Part shown: positions 11,791 to 20,470 of the stretch, piece by piece
How the letters are laid out: every line of letters starts with the position of its first letter
How positions within the stretch are numbered: position 1 is the stretch's first letter
DNA from: a virus
Direction: 5' to 3' (one strand)
IMG/VR virus record: IMGVR_UViG_3300046010_003325
Location: 1-26,453 of that record
DNA length: 26,453 nucleotides
Notes under the pieces: model-generated
The model's input: only the letters and a program-made list of their open reading frames with translations
The model's database searches: none
Told to the model about the DNA's origin: nothing
Made by a program: the position numbers and the translations under genes

Positions 11791-12791
11791 GCCGTTCGCA
11801 CCTTCCAGTCTTTGCTAATCCGATAGTTCTCAAAATCGAAGTCGCCGTCAGAACCGATCGACACAAACGCAAACCCGTGATTACTTTTGGCGAATCGATT
11901 GTACTCTGGATTGAGCGCACACAAACAACCGACACTCCAGACCGCAACCTCTCGCCCGAACATATCCGGTTCAACGTGTGTCGAAGTTCGGTGACTGTGA
12001 CCAACCGCTAACGTGTGCAGCGATCGCAGGAACGCACCTCTTGCTGGATTGACCGGAGCAGAGATTCCTTTCTGAAGTTCGTGACCGTGCAGGACCGGTA
12101 GTTTGCCGATCATTACCGGACGCTGATCGGCGACGATCTCGATTCCCATCGACGAGAGCTTTAGCAGTTCGTGGATTCGACATGATTCGATTGAGTACAG
12201 TTCCGGCGCACGTTGCCAGATAAACGCATCCCAGCGTTCTTCGTGGTTGCCAAGTTTGAACACGATCCTTGCCTTGGGAAACTGCGATCGCAACCACTCA
12301 AGTCCTTCGCGGCACATTCGCAGTTCGTCGCCGAAGGATCTCGCCTCTGGATCTTTTTGGTATCTGGAGATCGAATAGAAGTCGCAGTAGTCGCCGTTAA
12401 TCAAAAGACCGTCGCAGTTGTTATCGAGTAGTTTGCCGACTGCCGCTTCGCAGGCTTGATCCGAATGATAAGGAATGTGTAGGTCGCTAATGATTCCGAT
12501 TCGCGAACAACCGTCCATTGTAAACTCGGTAAACGGTTCCGCTAATGACTCAGGCAACTTCGGTCTTTCGCCTGCCTTGCCTATCGGTTTTGGAAGCGTT
12601 GCCTCAGGTCTTGCCTTCTCGCCTTTTACGCCACGGACAAGACGAACAAAACTTCTAGCCGCCTCGATATCCCTATACTGACGAGGATGTTTAGCGTGTA
12701 GCATTCGCGCCAACTGAAGACTGGGAGCGTTGGGAAATTTTGCGCACAACTCTTCGGCAAGCAGTCGAGCTTTGGTTTTCTTTGCCGCCAT
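11787..12791 (-). CDS. Calcineurin-like metallophosphoesterase with helical N-terminus (334 aa)
   Basis: All core motifs are present: GIISDLHIPYH (Asp103, His105), NGDYCDF (Asp134), GNHEERW (Asn182, His183), LHGHE (His235, His237) and VGHSHR (His265, His267). Together they bind two metals and hydrolyse phosphomonoester or diester bonds. Residues 1-60 form a helical domain (KFPNAPSLQLARMLHAKHPRQYRDIEAARSFVRLVRGVKG) of a type often fused to phage phosphoesterases and possibly DNA-binding. The ATG at 12791 has AGGAG upstream. The substrate is unknown; it lies between the sugar/nucleotide fusion gene and the HELLH gene. Confidence 0.88.
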   Translation of the reverse strand: MAAKKTKARLLAEELCAKFPNAPSLQLARMLHAKHPRQYRDIEAARSFVRLVRGVKGEKARPEATLPKPIGKAGERPKLPESLAEPFTEFTMDGCSRIGIISDLHIPYHSDQACEAAVGKLLDNNCDGLLINGDYCDFYSISRYQKDPEARSFGDELRMCREGLEWLRSQFPKARIVFKLGNHEERWDAFIWQRAPELYSIESCRIHELLKLSSMGIEIVADQRPVMIGKLPVLHGHELQKGISAPVNPARGAFLRSLHTLAVGHSHRTSTHVEPDMFGREVAVWSVGCLCALNPEYNRFAKSNHGFAFVSIGSDGDFDFENYRISKDWKVRTA

Positions 12792-12816
12792 TTTCGGGTC
12801 TCCTAAAGAGTGTCGA

Positions 12817-14829
12817 TTAAGCGTTTGATTCTTTTAGCTTTGCAGCGCAAGGTTTAGGCTCAATAGAAATCACGGTCTTTCGCAGAATCTGAGACATGAC
12901 CTTAGCCTGTTCGTAGCTAGACTCTATGAACCAGCCGACATTGAATTTTTGGCACTGCTCTGCTTTCCAAGCACCCATGCAAGAACGATTTCGTTCTTCA
13001 AGTGTGCCTGGATACATCACGAGTTGACCGTAGCTAATGCGATATCGACTTAGCCACTCCTTCGTCAAATCTCGGTACGCCTCTCGTCTAGCAGTGATAA
13101 TAAAAGGTACAGTGTAATCCCGAGGAGTTCGTATGGGCTTGCGAGTCATCATCCACTCTCGATACCTCGGTCCATCGTCGTCGTCACCTATCGGGCAGTC
13201 GTCGCACAACACGCCGTCAAAGTCGATGCCCACATTCATCGTTCGAAACGTATAGCCATTATTGAACAAGTTCCAGTCAAAAAGGTGAGGCATTTCCAAG
13301 TCTACGGCACAACCCGTTATCTTTTGTTTGCCGCGATTGGTTGCATAGACGACATAAAAAGGCAAGTCAGTGTTTATTTCTTCAGCCGAACGTCCAGTAC
13401 ACGATGAATCATCTACTACGATGATTTCTCCGCCATGCTCAATGCGTTGCCCGTGTACACTTGGAACTCGAATGCGAGAACCGCCACCCATGTATCGCAA
13501 GCCAGCGGCAGTGATTTCATACAACGGAACACCTAGTCGAATAGATATATCGCAAGCTGCACGCATGCCAGAACGCGGGATGCCAGCAATGCCAGCTACA
13601 TCTGGATGTTTGTCGAGAATAACTTGCGACAAGGTCAAAGTATCTCGAGTAAACTGGTCCCATGTTATGACCGACTGCACCAAATCTTTACCTTGAAGCA
13701 CATCGATGTACTCTTTAATGGCTTCACATCTATGCGGATGGGCAGCGAAATGTGCAATATACGCATCTCGCAAGCCAGCATCAAATTCTCCTGCGTTGTT
13801 ATTGTTGAACCACCACTGCCAATTCCACTTGGAGTCTAGTGTTTTGAGCGTTGCACCATTTTTCACTGCTTTTCTAAGTTGCTCTCCCACCCAAGTTTGT
13901 TCTATGCAATGGGATGTGCCGATATACTGTTCTGGTCTTTTCCAAATGTCACATGCGAGCTTGCGAGACAAAACCACTCCAGAATTAAAACATTGAGAAG
14001 TGTGTGGAATGCTTTCTCCAGTGACTGCTGCAATCGCCTTTCGGTCCCGCCTAAGCCACTCGGCATCTCCGATTTTTGGTCCGTCATCGTGTACGCAGAT
14101 TGTTTCGCTGTACTCGTCAAAAATATTGGGGGCTGTTGGCTTGACAACGCAGTCGGCATCAAGGAACAAAACTTCGTCATATTGTTGGCAAAAGTGCCAA
14201 GTTCGGAACTTCTCCATGAGTGCCCATTCTTCTGTCTGATTATCCAGACCGATAAAATCCGCTTCGCATCTATCGGCATACGCCTGCATCAGAGGCCATG
14301 TGAGCCTTGACATCGCGATGTAGTCATAACAAGTTGCCACCGAAACAATACATCGCTTACGTCCCGTGTCTAGCCTTCTGTGCCTCCAAAGAGCGTAAGC
14401 GCGATCGAGACTGCAAACAGGTTTATTAAGCGCCTTGTTCACTTCGTTGTGCAAAGCAATAGAAGATTCAAAAAACGCTTGCTCAGATTCAAAAGATATT
14501 GGGTGCGTTTTTTCGAGGCTCGCAAAATGATTTCCGCAACCACATTTACTCCCTACAACCTCATCTTTCCATGCTTTATACCAAATTCGGCTACAGTCTT
14601 TATTAAGGTGCAAGGCTTTCCATCTTTTGCGTCCCTGCTCTTCTTTGAAACGTTGCGATTCCCTGACCTTTTCTCTGTTCGCCGCACGGGCTTCGCTTTG
14701 CAGCTTTTGCAAACCAGGAATTTTCCATGTGCGCCGTGTCGTCAAAACTGCCTTGGTACATGTGCAAACATACGGCAAGCGACAGTCGCCAGGAACCTCT
14801 TTAGAACATTCTGGGCAAATCTCAAGCAT
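12817..14829 (-). CDS. Glycosyltransferase + phosphoribosyltransferase + HAD phosphatase fusion (670 aa)
   Basis: Residues 1-100 hold Cys clusters (CPEC at 5-8, CTC at 22-24, CGC at 96-98), probably zinc-binding. Residues about 158-370 look like a GT-A glycosyltransferase of the GT8 kind: FLDADCVV with DxD at 224-226, CFNSGVVLSRK at 280-290, and WNWQWW. Residues about 400-515 are a type I PRTase: AGIPRSGMRAACDIS at 415-429 and the PRPP loop IIVVDDSSCTGRS at 469-481. Residues 531-660 are HAD-like: VGIDFDGVL (Asp536, Asp538), FIITAR (Thr579) and a late acidic FIESSYEQA. The start at 14829 overlaps the tail gene by 8 bases. The set could make and attach a nucleoside or sugar product; the target is unknown. 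Confidence 0.82.
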   Translation of the reverse strand: MLEICPECSKEVPGDCRLPYVCTCTKAVLTTRRTWKIPGLQKLQSEARAANREKVRESQRFKEEQGRKRWKALHLNKDCSRIWYKAWKDEVVGSKCGCGNHFASLEKTHPISFESEQAFFESSIALHNEVNKALNKPVCSLDRAYALWRHRRLDTGRKRCIVSVATCYDYIAMSRLTWPLMQAYADRCEADFIGLDNQTEEWALMEKFRTWHFCQQYDEVLFLDADCVVKPTAPNIFDEYSETICVHDDGPKIGDAEWLRRDRKAIAAVTGESIPHTSQCFNSGVVLSRKLACDIWKRPEQYIGTSHCIEQTWVGEQLRKAVKNGATLKTLDSKWNWQWWFNNNNAGEFDAGLRDAYIAHFAAHPHRCEAIKEYIDVLQGKDLVQSVITWDQFTRDTLTLSQVILDKHPDVAGIAGIPRSGMRAACDISIRLGVPLYEITAAGLRYMGGGSRIRVPSVHGQRIEHGGEIIVVDDSSCTGRSAEEINTDLPFYVVYATNRGKQKITGCAVDLEMPHLFDWNLFNNGYTFRTMNVGIDFDGVLCDDCPIGDDDDGPRYREWMMTRKPIRTPRDYTVPFIITARREAYRDLTKEWLSRYRISYGQLVMYPGTLEERNRSCMGAWKAEQCQKFNVGWFIESSYEQAKVMSQILRKTVISIEPKPCAAKLKESNA

Positions 14830-15952
14830 CTAATGCGCAAACCTCAACTAAATATCTGCAACTTCCCCTGTTGTCTGGGTTCATAGGGTCAATTGGAACA
14901 GTGGTGCAAAAACAAAGCAAATTACCTGAAACTACAGTTATAGGTCCAAACATTGCACACGGTTGGCTGCAATCAGTACTGTAGGCTGGCAAAGAAAATT
15001 GAGCCGAACATCCAATCAACACACTTAAATTTAACAAAGTGCCGCCGTATCCGTTGCTTCCGCAACTGACCTCTAACGAAAAGTATTCATCTCCTAAACA
15101 ACAAAAACCATCTCCTTCCCATCTGCTTTCTACCCTATTCCACTGCAACACAATTTCGCAAGGTGCGTTTATTTGCTCCATCTTGTCCAGGCGAATGCAG
15201 GGAACGTCGTCTGGATGAACGTAAATTTTAGCTACTAACGTCGGACCCCATTCAACCGAACCGTCAATACCATCGCACGTGCAAATACACGAATTGCATA
15301 CGCCAAACGGAGCTGACTCTAAAAGATATCTGAAAAACGAAAACTTCCTTATAGTCATTCCGACTTCACTCAGCGAAAAACCAGAATAGTATCCGTTGTC
15401 GAACAAGCCACCATGAACTGTCGAAACAAGAGACAAGACTGCATTACTTACACTTCCGCATAAAACATTGTCGGTGATAAACGCCGAAACAGTTCTTGTG
15501 TCTCCAGTCAAACCTATGATGTCATCTTCTTTGAGGATTGCTTCGACACCACCGCTGACTATCCCCAGCCGCAGAACAGAATTGGCTGTGCCTTGCACCT
15601 CGAACTCGACAAAATAGTAATTCTCTGAATCGCACACCAACGGATCGCCGCTTGCTGTTCTATCTACGTTGACGAGCACTCTGTATTTGTCACCGCTATC
15701 AACCACTTCATCGCAAGTGACCAAAGAAGCGATCATACTTCCTTCGGACACTGGATGCTGGACATTAAGAATGGCAAGTGCGTTTGCGACCAAACATCTC
15801 GCTCCTCCGCACTGCTCGTCGATAATTGCCGCTGCTATTTCGTAATCGCCCTCTTCGTCGCACCAGCGTCCACGCAGAGGTGTACCAGGGGTTCTGTCGA
15901 AATCATCTTCGTGGATGGTACAAGAACAGCAACAGTTTCCAAATCGTCCCAT
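14822..15952 (-). CDS. Cys-rich tail-associated protein with DDFDR motif (376 aa)
   Basis: The ATG at 15952 lies 5 bases after the upstream stop; an ATG at 15982 is possible. The N-terminus MGRFGNCCCSCTIHEDDFDRTPGTPL resembles proteins starting with Cys-rich stretches and a DDF-R motif, after which a beta-sandwich (concanavalin-like) fold is usual. More Cys clusters occur at CNSCICTCDG, FCCLGDEYFSLEVSC and CSQPC near the end, an unusual content for a virion protein. It closes the tail module and may be a distal tail or receptor-binding component. Similar proteins, from memory, occur in planctomycete prophages. Confidence 0.55.
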   Translation of the reverse strand: MGRFGNCCCSCTIHEDDFDRTPGTPLRGRWCDEEGDYEIAAAIIDEQCGGARCLVANALAILNVQHPVSEGSMIASLVTCDEVVDSGDKYRVLVNVDRTASGDPLVCDSENYYFVEFEVQGTANSVLRLGIVSGGVEAILKEDDIIGLTGDTRTVSAFITDNVLCGSVSNAVLSLVSTVHGGLFDNGYYSGFSLSEVGMTIRKFSFFRYLLESAPFGVCNSCICTCDGIDGSVEWGPTLVAKIYVHPDDVPCIRLDKMEQINAPCEIVLQWNRVESRWEGDGFCCLGDEYFSLEVSCGSNGYGGTLLNLSVLIGCSAQFSLPAYSTDCSQPCAMFGPITVVSGNLLCFCTTVPIDPMNPDNRGSCRYLVEVCALDA

Positions 15953-15957
15953 TTGTA

Positions 15958-16641
15958 TCAGCAGATTGCGACTGCCGCCCATTTAGCATCTACAGGAAAG
16001 CATATTACAAGAGCAGCGTTTGGGATGTCAGTTGGCGATGGATTTCGTACCGTATAAGTAACAGACCCAGCAACCCAGTCTCCAGATGATGGGTCTTTCT
16101 TAGTAACTTGCCCGTCGCCGTTTCCTGGTATTGCCGCATCAGTGATTGCAAGAATCGGAGTTTCGTTGCTGATGAAACGAATGCAATCGGTCTCGATCGT
16201 ATCGGTTTCAATCATTGAGTACATGCAACCCTTGCCGACCTTCCAAGAGTTGTTGATAGGACCGATACGCACATTGATGCCAAGCGTAACGCTACTGTCT
16301 TTTATGGCTCGAAACACAGGACCAAACTGAGCCGTACCGTAATCTCCGTTTGCGACCTCCCAACCCGTATTGAACAGGAACGGACCGACAAGTGCGTTCG
16401 TCCACAAAAACGGTTTTTTGACTCTTAGAAGATGACGACCGGCTTCCTCTGCTTTGCCGTCCACTTGCATACAAGCGTAAGGCGGAATCGTTTCTCCGCT
16501 TGCGTTCTTGAATTGGATGTACTCGTGTCGCTGTTCTTGCGTTTGATTGCTGTTACGACCTAGCCAACGCTCGACATCTAGCGTTGCTTGCCAGACTCTA
16601 CGAGCGTTTGGTTCCGTGAATACTCCAATTTCGCCTGCCAT
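15958..16641 (-). CDS. Hypothetical tail/baseplate protein (227 aa)
   Basis: ATG at 16641 with GAGG at 7 bases, 3 bases after the upstream stop. The N-terminal 40 residues are helical and polar (RRVWQATLDVERWLGRNSNQTQEQRHEY). The rest is beta-rich with IPPYACMQVDGK and a region resembling capsid or tail decoration repeats (VSVTYTVRNPSPTDIPNAA-like end). No specific family is identified. Position after the distal tail genes makes a minor tail role likely. Confidence 0.6.
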   Translation of the reverse strand: MAGEIGVFTEPNARRVWQATLDVERWLGRNSNQTQEQRHEYIQFKNASGETIPPYACMQVDGKAEEAGRHLLRVKKPFLWTNALVGPFLFNTGWEVANGDYGTAQFGPVFRAIKDSSVTLGINVRIGPINNSWKVGKGCMYSMIETDTIETDCIRFISNETPILAITDAAIPGNGDGQVTKKDPSSGDWVAGSVTYTVRNPSPTDIPNAALVICFPVDAKWAAVAIC

Positions 16642-16644
16642 AAA

Positions 16645-17283
16645 CTAGCCTCGCGTATCGCAAAGCAACGCAACCGAAATAATAACTGGAGTTACCGCCG
16701 TGCCCGTTCCGGTATCGCTAACATCAATTGAGAGTCTGCACTGAAGAACATCGCCAGGATTGACCGACGAAGCATCAATCGTGAAATCTTTGTTCGCTGC
16801 CGTTAGCGAGTTCATGTCCGTTGCTGCGGTAGTTACGAGATCCGAACCTACTGTCGTTCCGCTTCCTACGACAAACGCTTCAAGATCGACCGTGCATGAT
16901 GTGCTTGCAACGGTCGTTTCCATCTTGGTTCTGACTCGAATTTGAATTGTTTCTCCATCGTCGTAATTCGGCGGGACTGGCACAAAAAACGCAACTCGTC
17001 TCGTAGTGGCTCCGAGATTCTTGCAGTCACCGGCACTTAAAAGGATCGTTGCTCCTGAGCCAGTTAGCGCAGCAGTCGTAACTGCTAGATCGTCGCTAGC
17101 GGCTGTCCCTACTGCATTCGTGTGGTTTGCATCCCAGACTCGATAATCAGACCAGTTAACAGGAAACGTCTGAAGAGTTCGCTGCCGAAGTTGCGTATGC
17201 AATATCTCGGCGTTTCCCGAAATAGTCGCCGACGTAATTACTCCATCTGGAAGCTGAATAAAACTGTTCGGTATTTGAGTCAT
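16645..17283 (-). CDS. Beta-rich tail protein, unknown (212 aa)
   Basis: ATG at 17283 with AAGGA about 7 bases upstream. The protein is rich in Thr, Ser, Val and Ala, with repeated beta segments (AVTTAALTGSGATILLSAGDCKNL, DGETIQIRVRTKMETTVASTSCTVDLEAFV), typical of a secreted-looking beta-sandwich or fibre-associated phage protein. No signal peptide or membrane segment. Placed between a baseplate-like gene and the 227-aa gene, it is probably part of the tail tip or a fibre. The family is not recognised. Confidence 0.55.
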   Translation of the reverse strand: MTQIPNSFIQLPDGVITSATISGNAEILHTQLRQRTLQTFPVNWSDYRVWDANHTNAVGTAASDDLAVTTAALTGSGATILLSAGDCKNLGATTRRVAFFVPVPPNYDDGETIQIRVRTKMETTVASTSCTVDLEAFVVGSGTTVGSDLVTTAATDMNSLTAANKDFTIDASSVNPGDVLQCRLSIDVSDTGTGTAVTPVIISVALLCDTRG

Positions 17284-17292
17284 GATTGATCC

Positions 17293-18168
17293 TTACAAAA
17301 GTCCTAAAGCATTATACGGAAGATAGTCGAAGATTCGAAATTCTAGCCAATACGCCAGCGCACCTTCTGGGAGTTGGTATCCGTTTTCGTCTAACAAGAC
17401 TGGTTTCGTTACTGGTTCACGCAGCGCTTTATCGACCGCTCGCACGATTGCAGTACCGCCCCCAGGCTTGTCGATGCGTACATAAAATCCTTCATGCCGA
17501 ACTCGCTTCCACCAAGCATTTGCAGCGATCGTTTTGTAGGGATAGCGAAATTGAATTTGTGCCGTGATTTCCCAGTAGCCAATATCTTTATCGTATACAT
17601 TCGAGGCTGAGAACTTAGTCAATCTCGCAGTGCCTCTTGGCCACCCGAGGAATGTATCTGAGTTGACGGACTGTCTATATCGAGCCTGAATCCAGGGATT
17701 AAAGGTTGAAAAGTTACGTCGAATCGTCACCGTCTGATCTGGGACTGGTCTCTTTAGCCCTGCGATCTGTTCGTAGTTTTTTGTGACGATCGGAAAGCCA
17801 AGCGCATCTTCGTCTACTTCCTCTTCGGTCTCTACGTCGTCCCAGTCGATTTTTGGTGGAGACAATAACGGACTTGTTCCTTGAACTGATTTTGCGATCT
17901 CTCCGCTGTAAGTGATAGTAACAATAGAAAAGATCGGCGAGACTCTTTCAATGCTTGCACCGTCTGCATAACAGAACGGGAAGCCTTCGTAAGACGATCC
18001 CGCCGCCGGAATGCCTGGAGCTTGGTAGATGTTTATGTCAGGTTCGTTTGGATCGTGCAGTATCTGAAACGCAGAGGTAAAGGATATATCAAACTTGCGA
18101 AAGTTATCGGTCAACCGCACATCGCTATTTGCTTTCGACCACATTTTATCGACTGACTTAATTGCCAT
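17293..18168 (-). CDS. Distal tail/baseplate-like protein (291 aa)
   Basis: Start ATG at 18168 follows the tape measure stop with no gap. The sequence is beta-rich and includes NVYDKDIGYWEITAQIQFRYPYKTIAANAWWKRVRHEGFYVRI and a C-terminal ENGYQLPEGALAYWLEFRIFDYLPYNALGLL, a style seen in phage tail or baseplate proteins coded right after the tape measure. An acidic linker (DDVETEEEVDEDAL) lies in the middle. The role is inferred from position; no catalytic motif is seen. Confidence 0.6.
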   Translation of the reverse strand: MAIKSVDKMWSKANSDVRLTDNFRKFDISFTSAFQILHDPNEPDINIYQAPGIPAAGSSYEGFPFCYADGASIERVSPIFSIVTITYSGEIAKSVQGTSPLLSPPKIDWDDVETEEEVDEDALGFPIVTKNYEQIAGLKRPVPDQTVTIRRNFSTFNPWIQARYRQSVNSDTFLGWPRGTARLTKFSASNVYDKDIGYWEITAQIQFRYPYKTIAANAWWKRVRHEGFYVRIDKPGGGTAIVRAVDKALREPVTKPVLLDENGYQLPEGALAYWLEFRIFDYLPYNALGLL

Positions 18169-19794
18169 CTATGCTCGGAATGCACCGCCTCCTACGAAAC
18201 GAACTTGCATACCCTTAGCCGCCGCCGACTTCTCTGTAGCGACAGCTATTCTTGTCTGCGTCTGCAATTGTTGGTTTGCGACCTGTAGCATCGGATTGGC
18301 ACTCGGTCCTCTTGTCAGAAGACGAGATTCGACGGCAGATAATGGTCCTGGTCCTTGAGCGAGTTTCTTCTGAAGTTCCTTTTCCTTTTCTTGCGATCTT
18401 AGTGCCGCTTCCTGTGCTGCAACTCTATCTGCTTCGTCTTTGCCGAAACCTTCTTGCTGCAAAGCGAACGATCTCGCGGCTTCTTCGCCCTGTTCGATTA
18501 AAACCTTTTGCTTGGCAAGATCGTCCAAAACTTTTTTACGAGACTCGGCAAGTTTTTCTTCTCGACGTTGCTTTTCGTCTGCCGCTTTAATCTCTGCCTC
18601 TAGTGCCGCTTCCTTTGCTGCGATCTCTGTCGCAAGGCCTGCATCCATTCCTTGGCGTATCAACTCTTCCTTCTTGGCGGCTTCCGCACCTTGTTCTAGT
18701 GCTATTCGTTTAAGTTCGAGTTTTTCTAGTTCTGATTTTGATAGCTTTTCAAGTTGCTCTCGCTGTCTAACTTGATCCTCTTGCGACTTCTTTGCGTCTT
18801 CCTCGGCTTTCTTTTTTTCTTCTGCGATTTTGTTTTGCTCGTCGATCAAGCCGAGAAGGTACGACGCTTGCAACGCACCTTCGTCTGTGAACGTATTTTG
18901 CTCTGCCGTTAATTGATTGAATTCGCTTTGCCCTTGATTTTTTGCTTCTAGCAGCAACAGCTGTTTTTCAAGTCCAGCAATATAGCTTTCCTCTTTATCA
19001 AGTTCTGAGTTACGCTTTTTTATTTCCTCAAGCTCTTTCGCTCTTTCGTTCGTCAACTCCGATATGGACTGACGTTGTTGCATTTGAAGAGATAATCTTT
19101 CTCTTGCTTGTTCGATTTCTTGCTCAATGTTTTTTCTTTCTGCTCTTCGCTCGTTAGCTTGGCTCGCAAAAATCCCCCCTTGTTCCTCGTTCCAGTAGGT
19201 TGCCCATGACGAATAGTGCTCTAATCTTTTTTGTGCGTCGGCGATTGCAGATTCCGTTGCTCTAATGTTTGCATTCGTTTTTTCGGTCAGGCTTTTGTAT
19301 GCTGCGGCTTTCGCCTCTGGATCGCGTATTAGCTCTATGTCTTGCATCTCTTCGCCAAAGAAACGCTGCATGCTCTGCTGCGCCTTGTTCGCAAAATCAA
19401 TGCTTTTCTTTTCTGCTTCAGCGACATTTTTGTTAAATTCTTCAAGACCAAGCACCGCATTGCTGATTGCCGCTCCGACTTGATAGCCGAGAACTCCAGC
19501 CATCGCAATCAGTCCACCCTTAAAAGCCAAGGCACCCGCACCGCCCTTTGTAGACACTTCGGAGAATTGAGAAACCTTTTCCGATATCTGTCCTATCTGA
19601 CCCGCGATCTGACCGAACGCAGAACCACCCATTAGGTTGCCGAGGACTCCAGCAAACTCGGCTGTTGACTTTGTTGCCTTGGTTGAGTCTTTGATCTTAC
19701 GAACCGATTGTTCAGCATTAGCCGCGATCTGCGCAAACTTCTGGCTAGCCTGATCGTCTGCGCTAACGATAACTTGAACTGCTTCACTCGCCAT
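18169..19794 (-). CDS. Tail tape measure protein (541 aa)
   Basis: Starts MASEAVQVIVSADDQASQKFAQIAANAEQSVRKIK, a typical tape measure opening. A Gly/Ala-rich hydrophobic stretch spans about residues 85-117 (GGAGALAFKGGLIAMAGVLGYQVGAAISNAVLG), and a long charged coiled coil fills about 120-480. Two internal repeats, about 363-410 and 429-475, share LEQG.EAA and AA.EAAL. The protein sets tail length and is short for the class; at about 0.15 nm per residue it implies a tail near 80 nm. It follows the two-frame tail assembly chaperone. AGGAG lies upstream of the ATG at 19794. Confidence 0.88.
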   Translation of the reverse strand: MASEAVQVIVSADDQASQKFAQIAANAEQSVRKIKDSTKATKSTAEFAGVLGNLMGGSAFGQIAGQIGQISEKVSQFSEVSTKGGAGALAFKGGLIAMAGVLGYQVGAAISNAVLGLEEFNKNVAEAEKKSIDFANKAQQSMQRFFGEEMQDIELIRDPEAKAAAYKSLTEKTNANIRATESAIADAQKRLEHYSSWATYWNEEQGGIFASQANERRAERKNIEQEIEQARERLSLQMQQRQSISELTNERAKELEEIKKRNSELDKEESYIAGLEKQLLLLEAKNQGQSEFNQLTAEQNTFTDEGALQASYLLGLIDEQNKIAEEKKKAEEDAKKSQEDQVRQREQLEKLSKSELEKLELKRIALEQGAEAAKKEELIRQGMDAGLATEIAAKEAALEAEIKAADEKQRREEKLAESRKKVLDDLAKQKVLIEQGEEAARSFALQQEGFGKDEADRVAAQEAALRSQEKEKELQKKLAQGPGPLSAVESRLLTRGPSANPMLQVANQQLQTQTRIAVATEKSAAAKGMQVRFVGGGAFRA

Positions 19795-20122
19795 CTGATG
19801 CGCTCCTTATAAGAGCTTCTTCAATGCGATAGCAGCGTTCAGCCGAGAGGAACCAAGAGGACTGATCTAGCGCGCCGCCAGAGACAGGTAAGACTCCCTT
19901 GCCGAACAACTCGATAAGGTGGATCGTTGACGACATGGACTTTGCGTATTCGTTTGGGCAACCCATGATTTCGACGTTTCCTTCGTTGCAGTGCGTGCAA
20001 CCTTTGCCGCTACACATCGGACACTCTATCTCGATCGGCTGTTCTTTCGTTCCTTTGTCTACGCAGTGGTTGCCGCACGCTCGACACAGCTTGCCATGTC
20101 GAATAAGTGCCGCAACCCTCAA
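19784..20122 (-). CDS. Tail assembly chaperone, T part (reached by -1 frameshift), zinc-binding
   Basis: The frame overlaps the 115-aa gene and is in its -1 phase. It has no ATG; a TTG at 20122 is the only possible start. I read it as the second half of a G-T type fusion made by slipping on A8 at 20125-20132, giving about 227 aa. It has CRACGNHC, then CPMCSGKGCTHCNEG, a CxxC and DnaJ-like CxxCxGxGCxxC zinc-binding set. In lambda and many other phages, the frame-shifted chaperone just before the tape measure gene coats it during tail assembly. The end overlaps the tape measure start by 11 bases. Confidence 0.75.
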   Translation of the reverse strand: MRVAALIRHGKLCRACGNHCVDKGTKEQPIEIECPMCSGKGCTHCNEGNVEIMGCPNEYAKSMSSTIHLIELFGKGVLPVSGGALDQSSWFLSAERCYRIEEALIRSASDGE

Positions 20123-20466
20123 TCTTTTTTTTCGTCGGCTTGCACGAATTGATTCGCTAGTATTTTGCGAAGCAACTCTCTAGCTTCGTTATGGCTTAGG
20201 AGAGATTGCACATCACAGTCTTCGAATGCAAACGGTCCCATGTTGACCCACCCTGCAAGATACTTTTTCAGCAGATCGCAAGTTGCTTGGAAGATTTGCT
20301 GTGTCGTTTTATCTCGTAGCGATTCGTCCATTTCCTCCGATAGCTTTTGCTGCTCTCGCATCGTCAGCGACCGGCTATAGAAGGTCGGTCGAACGTCTGC
20401 CGGTTTGTCGGCATCGGAGTCCAGAACGACGGAAAACTTTAGGTTGGGTTCAAGCGAGATTGGCAT
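20119..20466 (-). CDS. Tail assembly chaperone, G part (115 aa)
   Basis: MPISLEPNLKFSVVLDSDADKPADVRPTFYSRSLTMREQQKLSEEMDE matches the opening of phage tail assembly chaperones ('v.LD.D....RP.F..R.LT...w..l...~d'), followed by helices. The gene lies between the tail tube and the tape measure, the standard place. It ends in QADEKKD just after the slippery A8 run. The start ATG at 20466 is 4 bases from the upstream stop and has no clear Shine-Dalgarno sequence, so it probably relies on coupling. Confidence 0.78.
   Translation of the reverse strand: MPISLEPNLKFSVVLDSDADKPADVRPTFYSRSLTMREQQKLSEEMDESLRDKTTQQIFQATCDLLKKYLAGWVNMGPFAFEDCDVQSLLSHNEARELLRKILANQFVQADEKKD
20124..20132 (-). promoter_or_regulatory. 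-1 ribosomal frameshift site (A AAA AAA G)
   Basis: The minus-strand codons are GAC GAA AAA AAA GAT TGA. The run A AAA AAA (20131-20125) fits a bacterial -1 slippery heptamer. A slip continues as AGA TTG AGG, entering the T frame three codons before the zero-frame stop would end translation. Confidence 0.8.
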
Positions 20467-20470
20467 AAAG

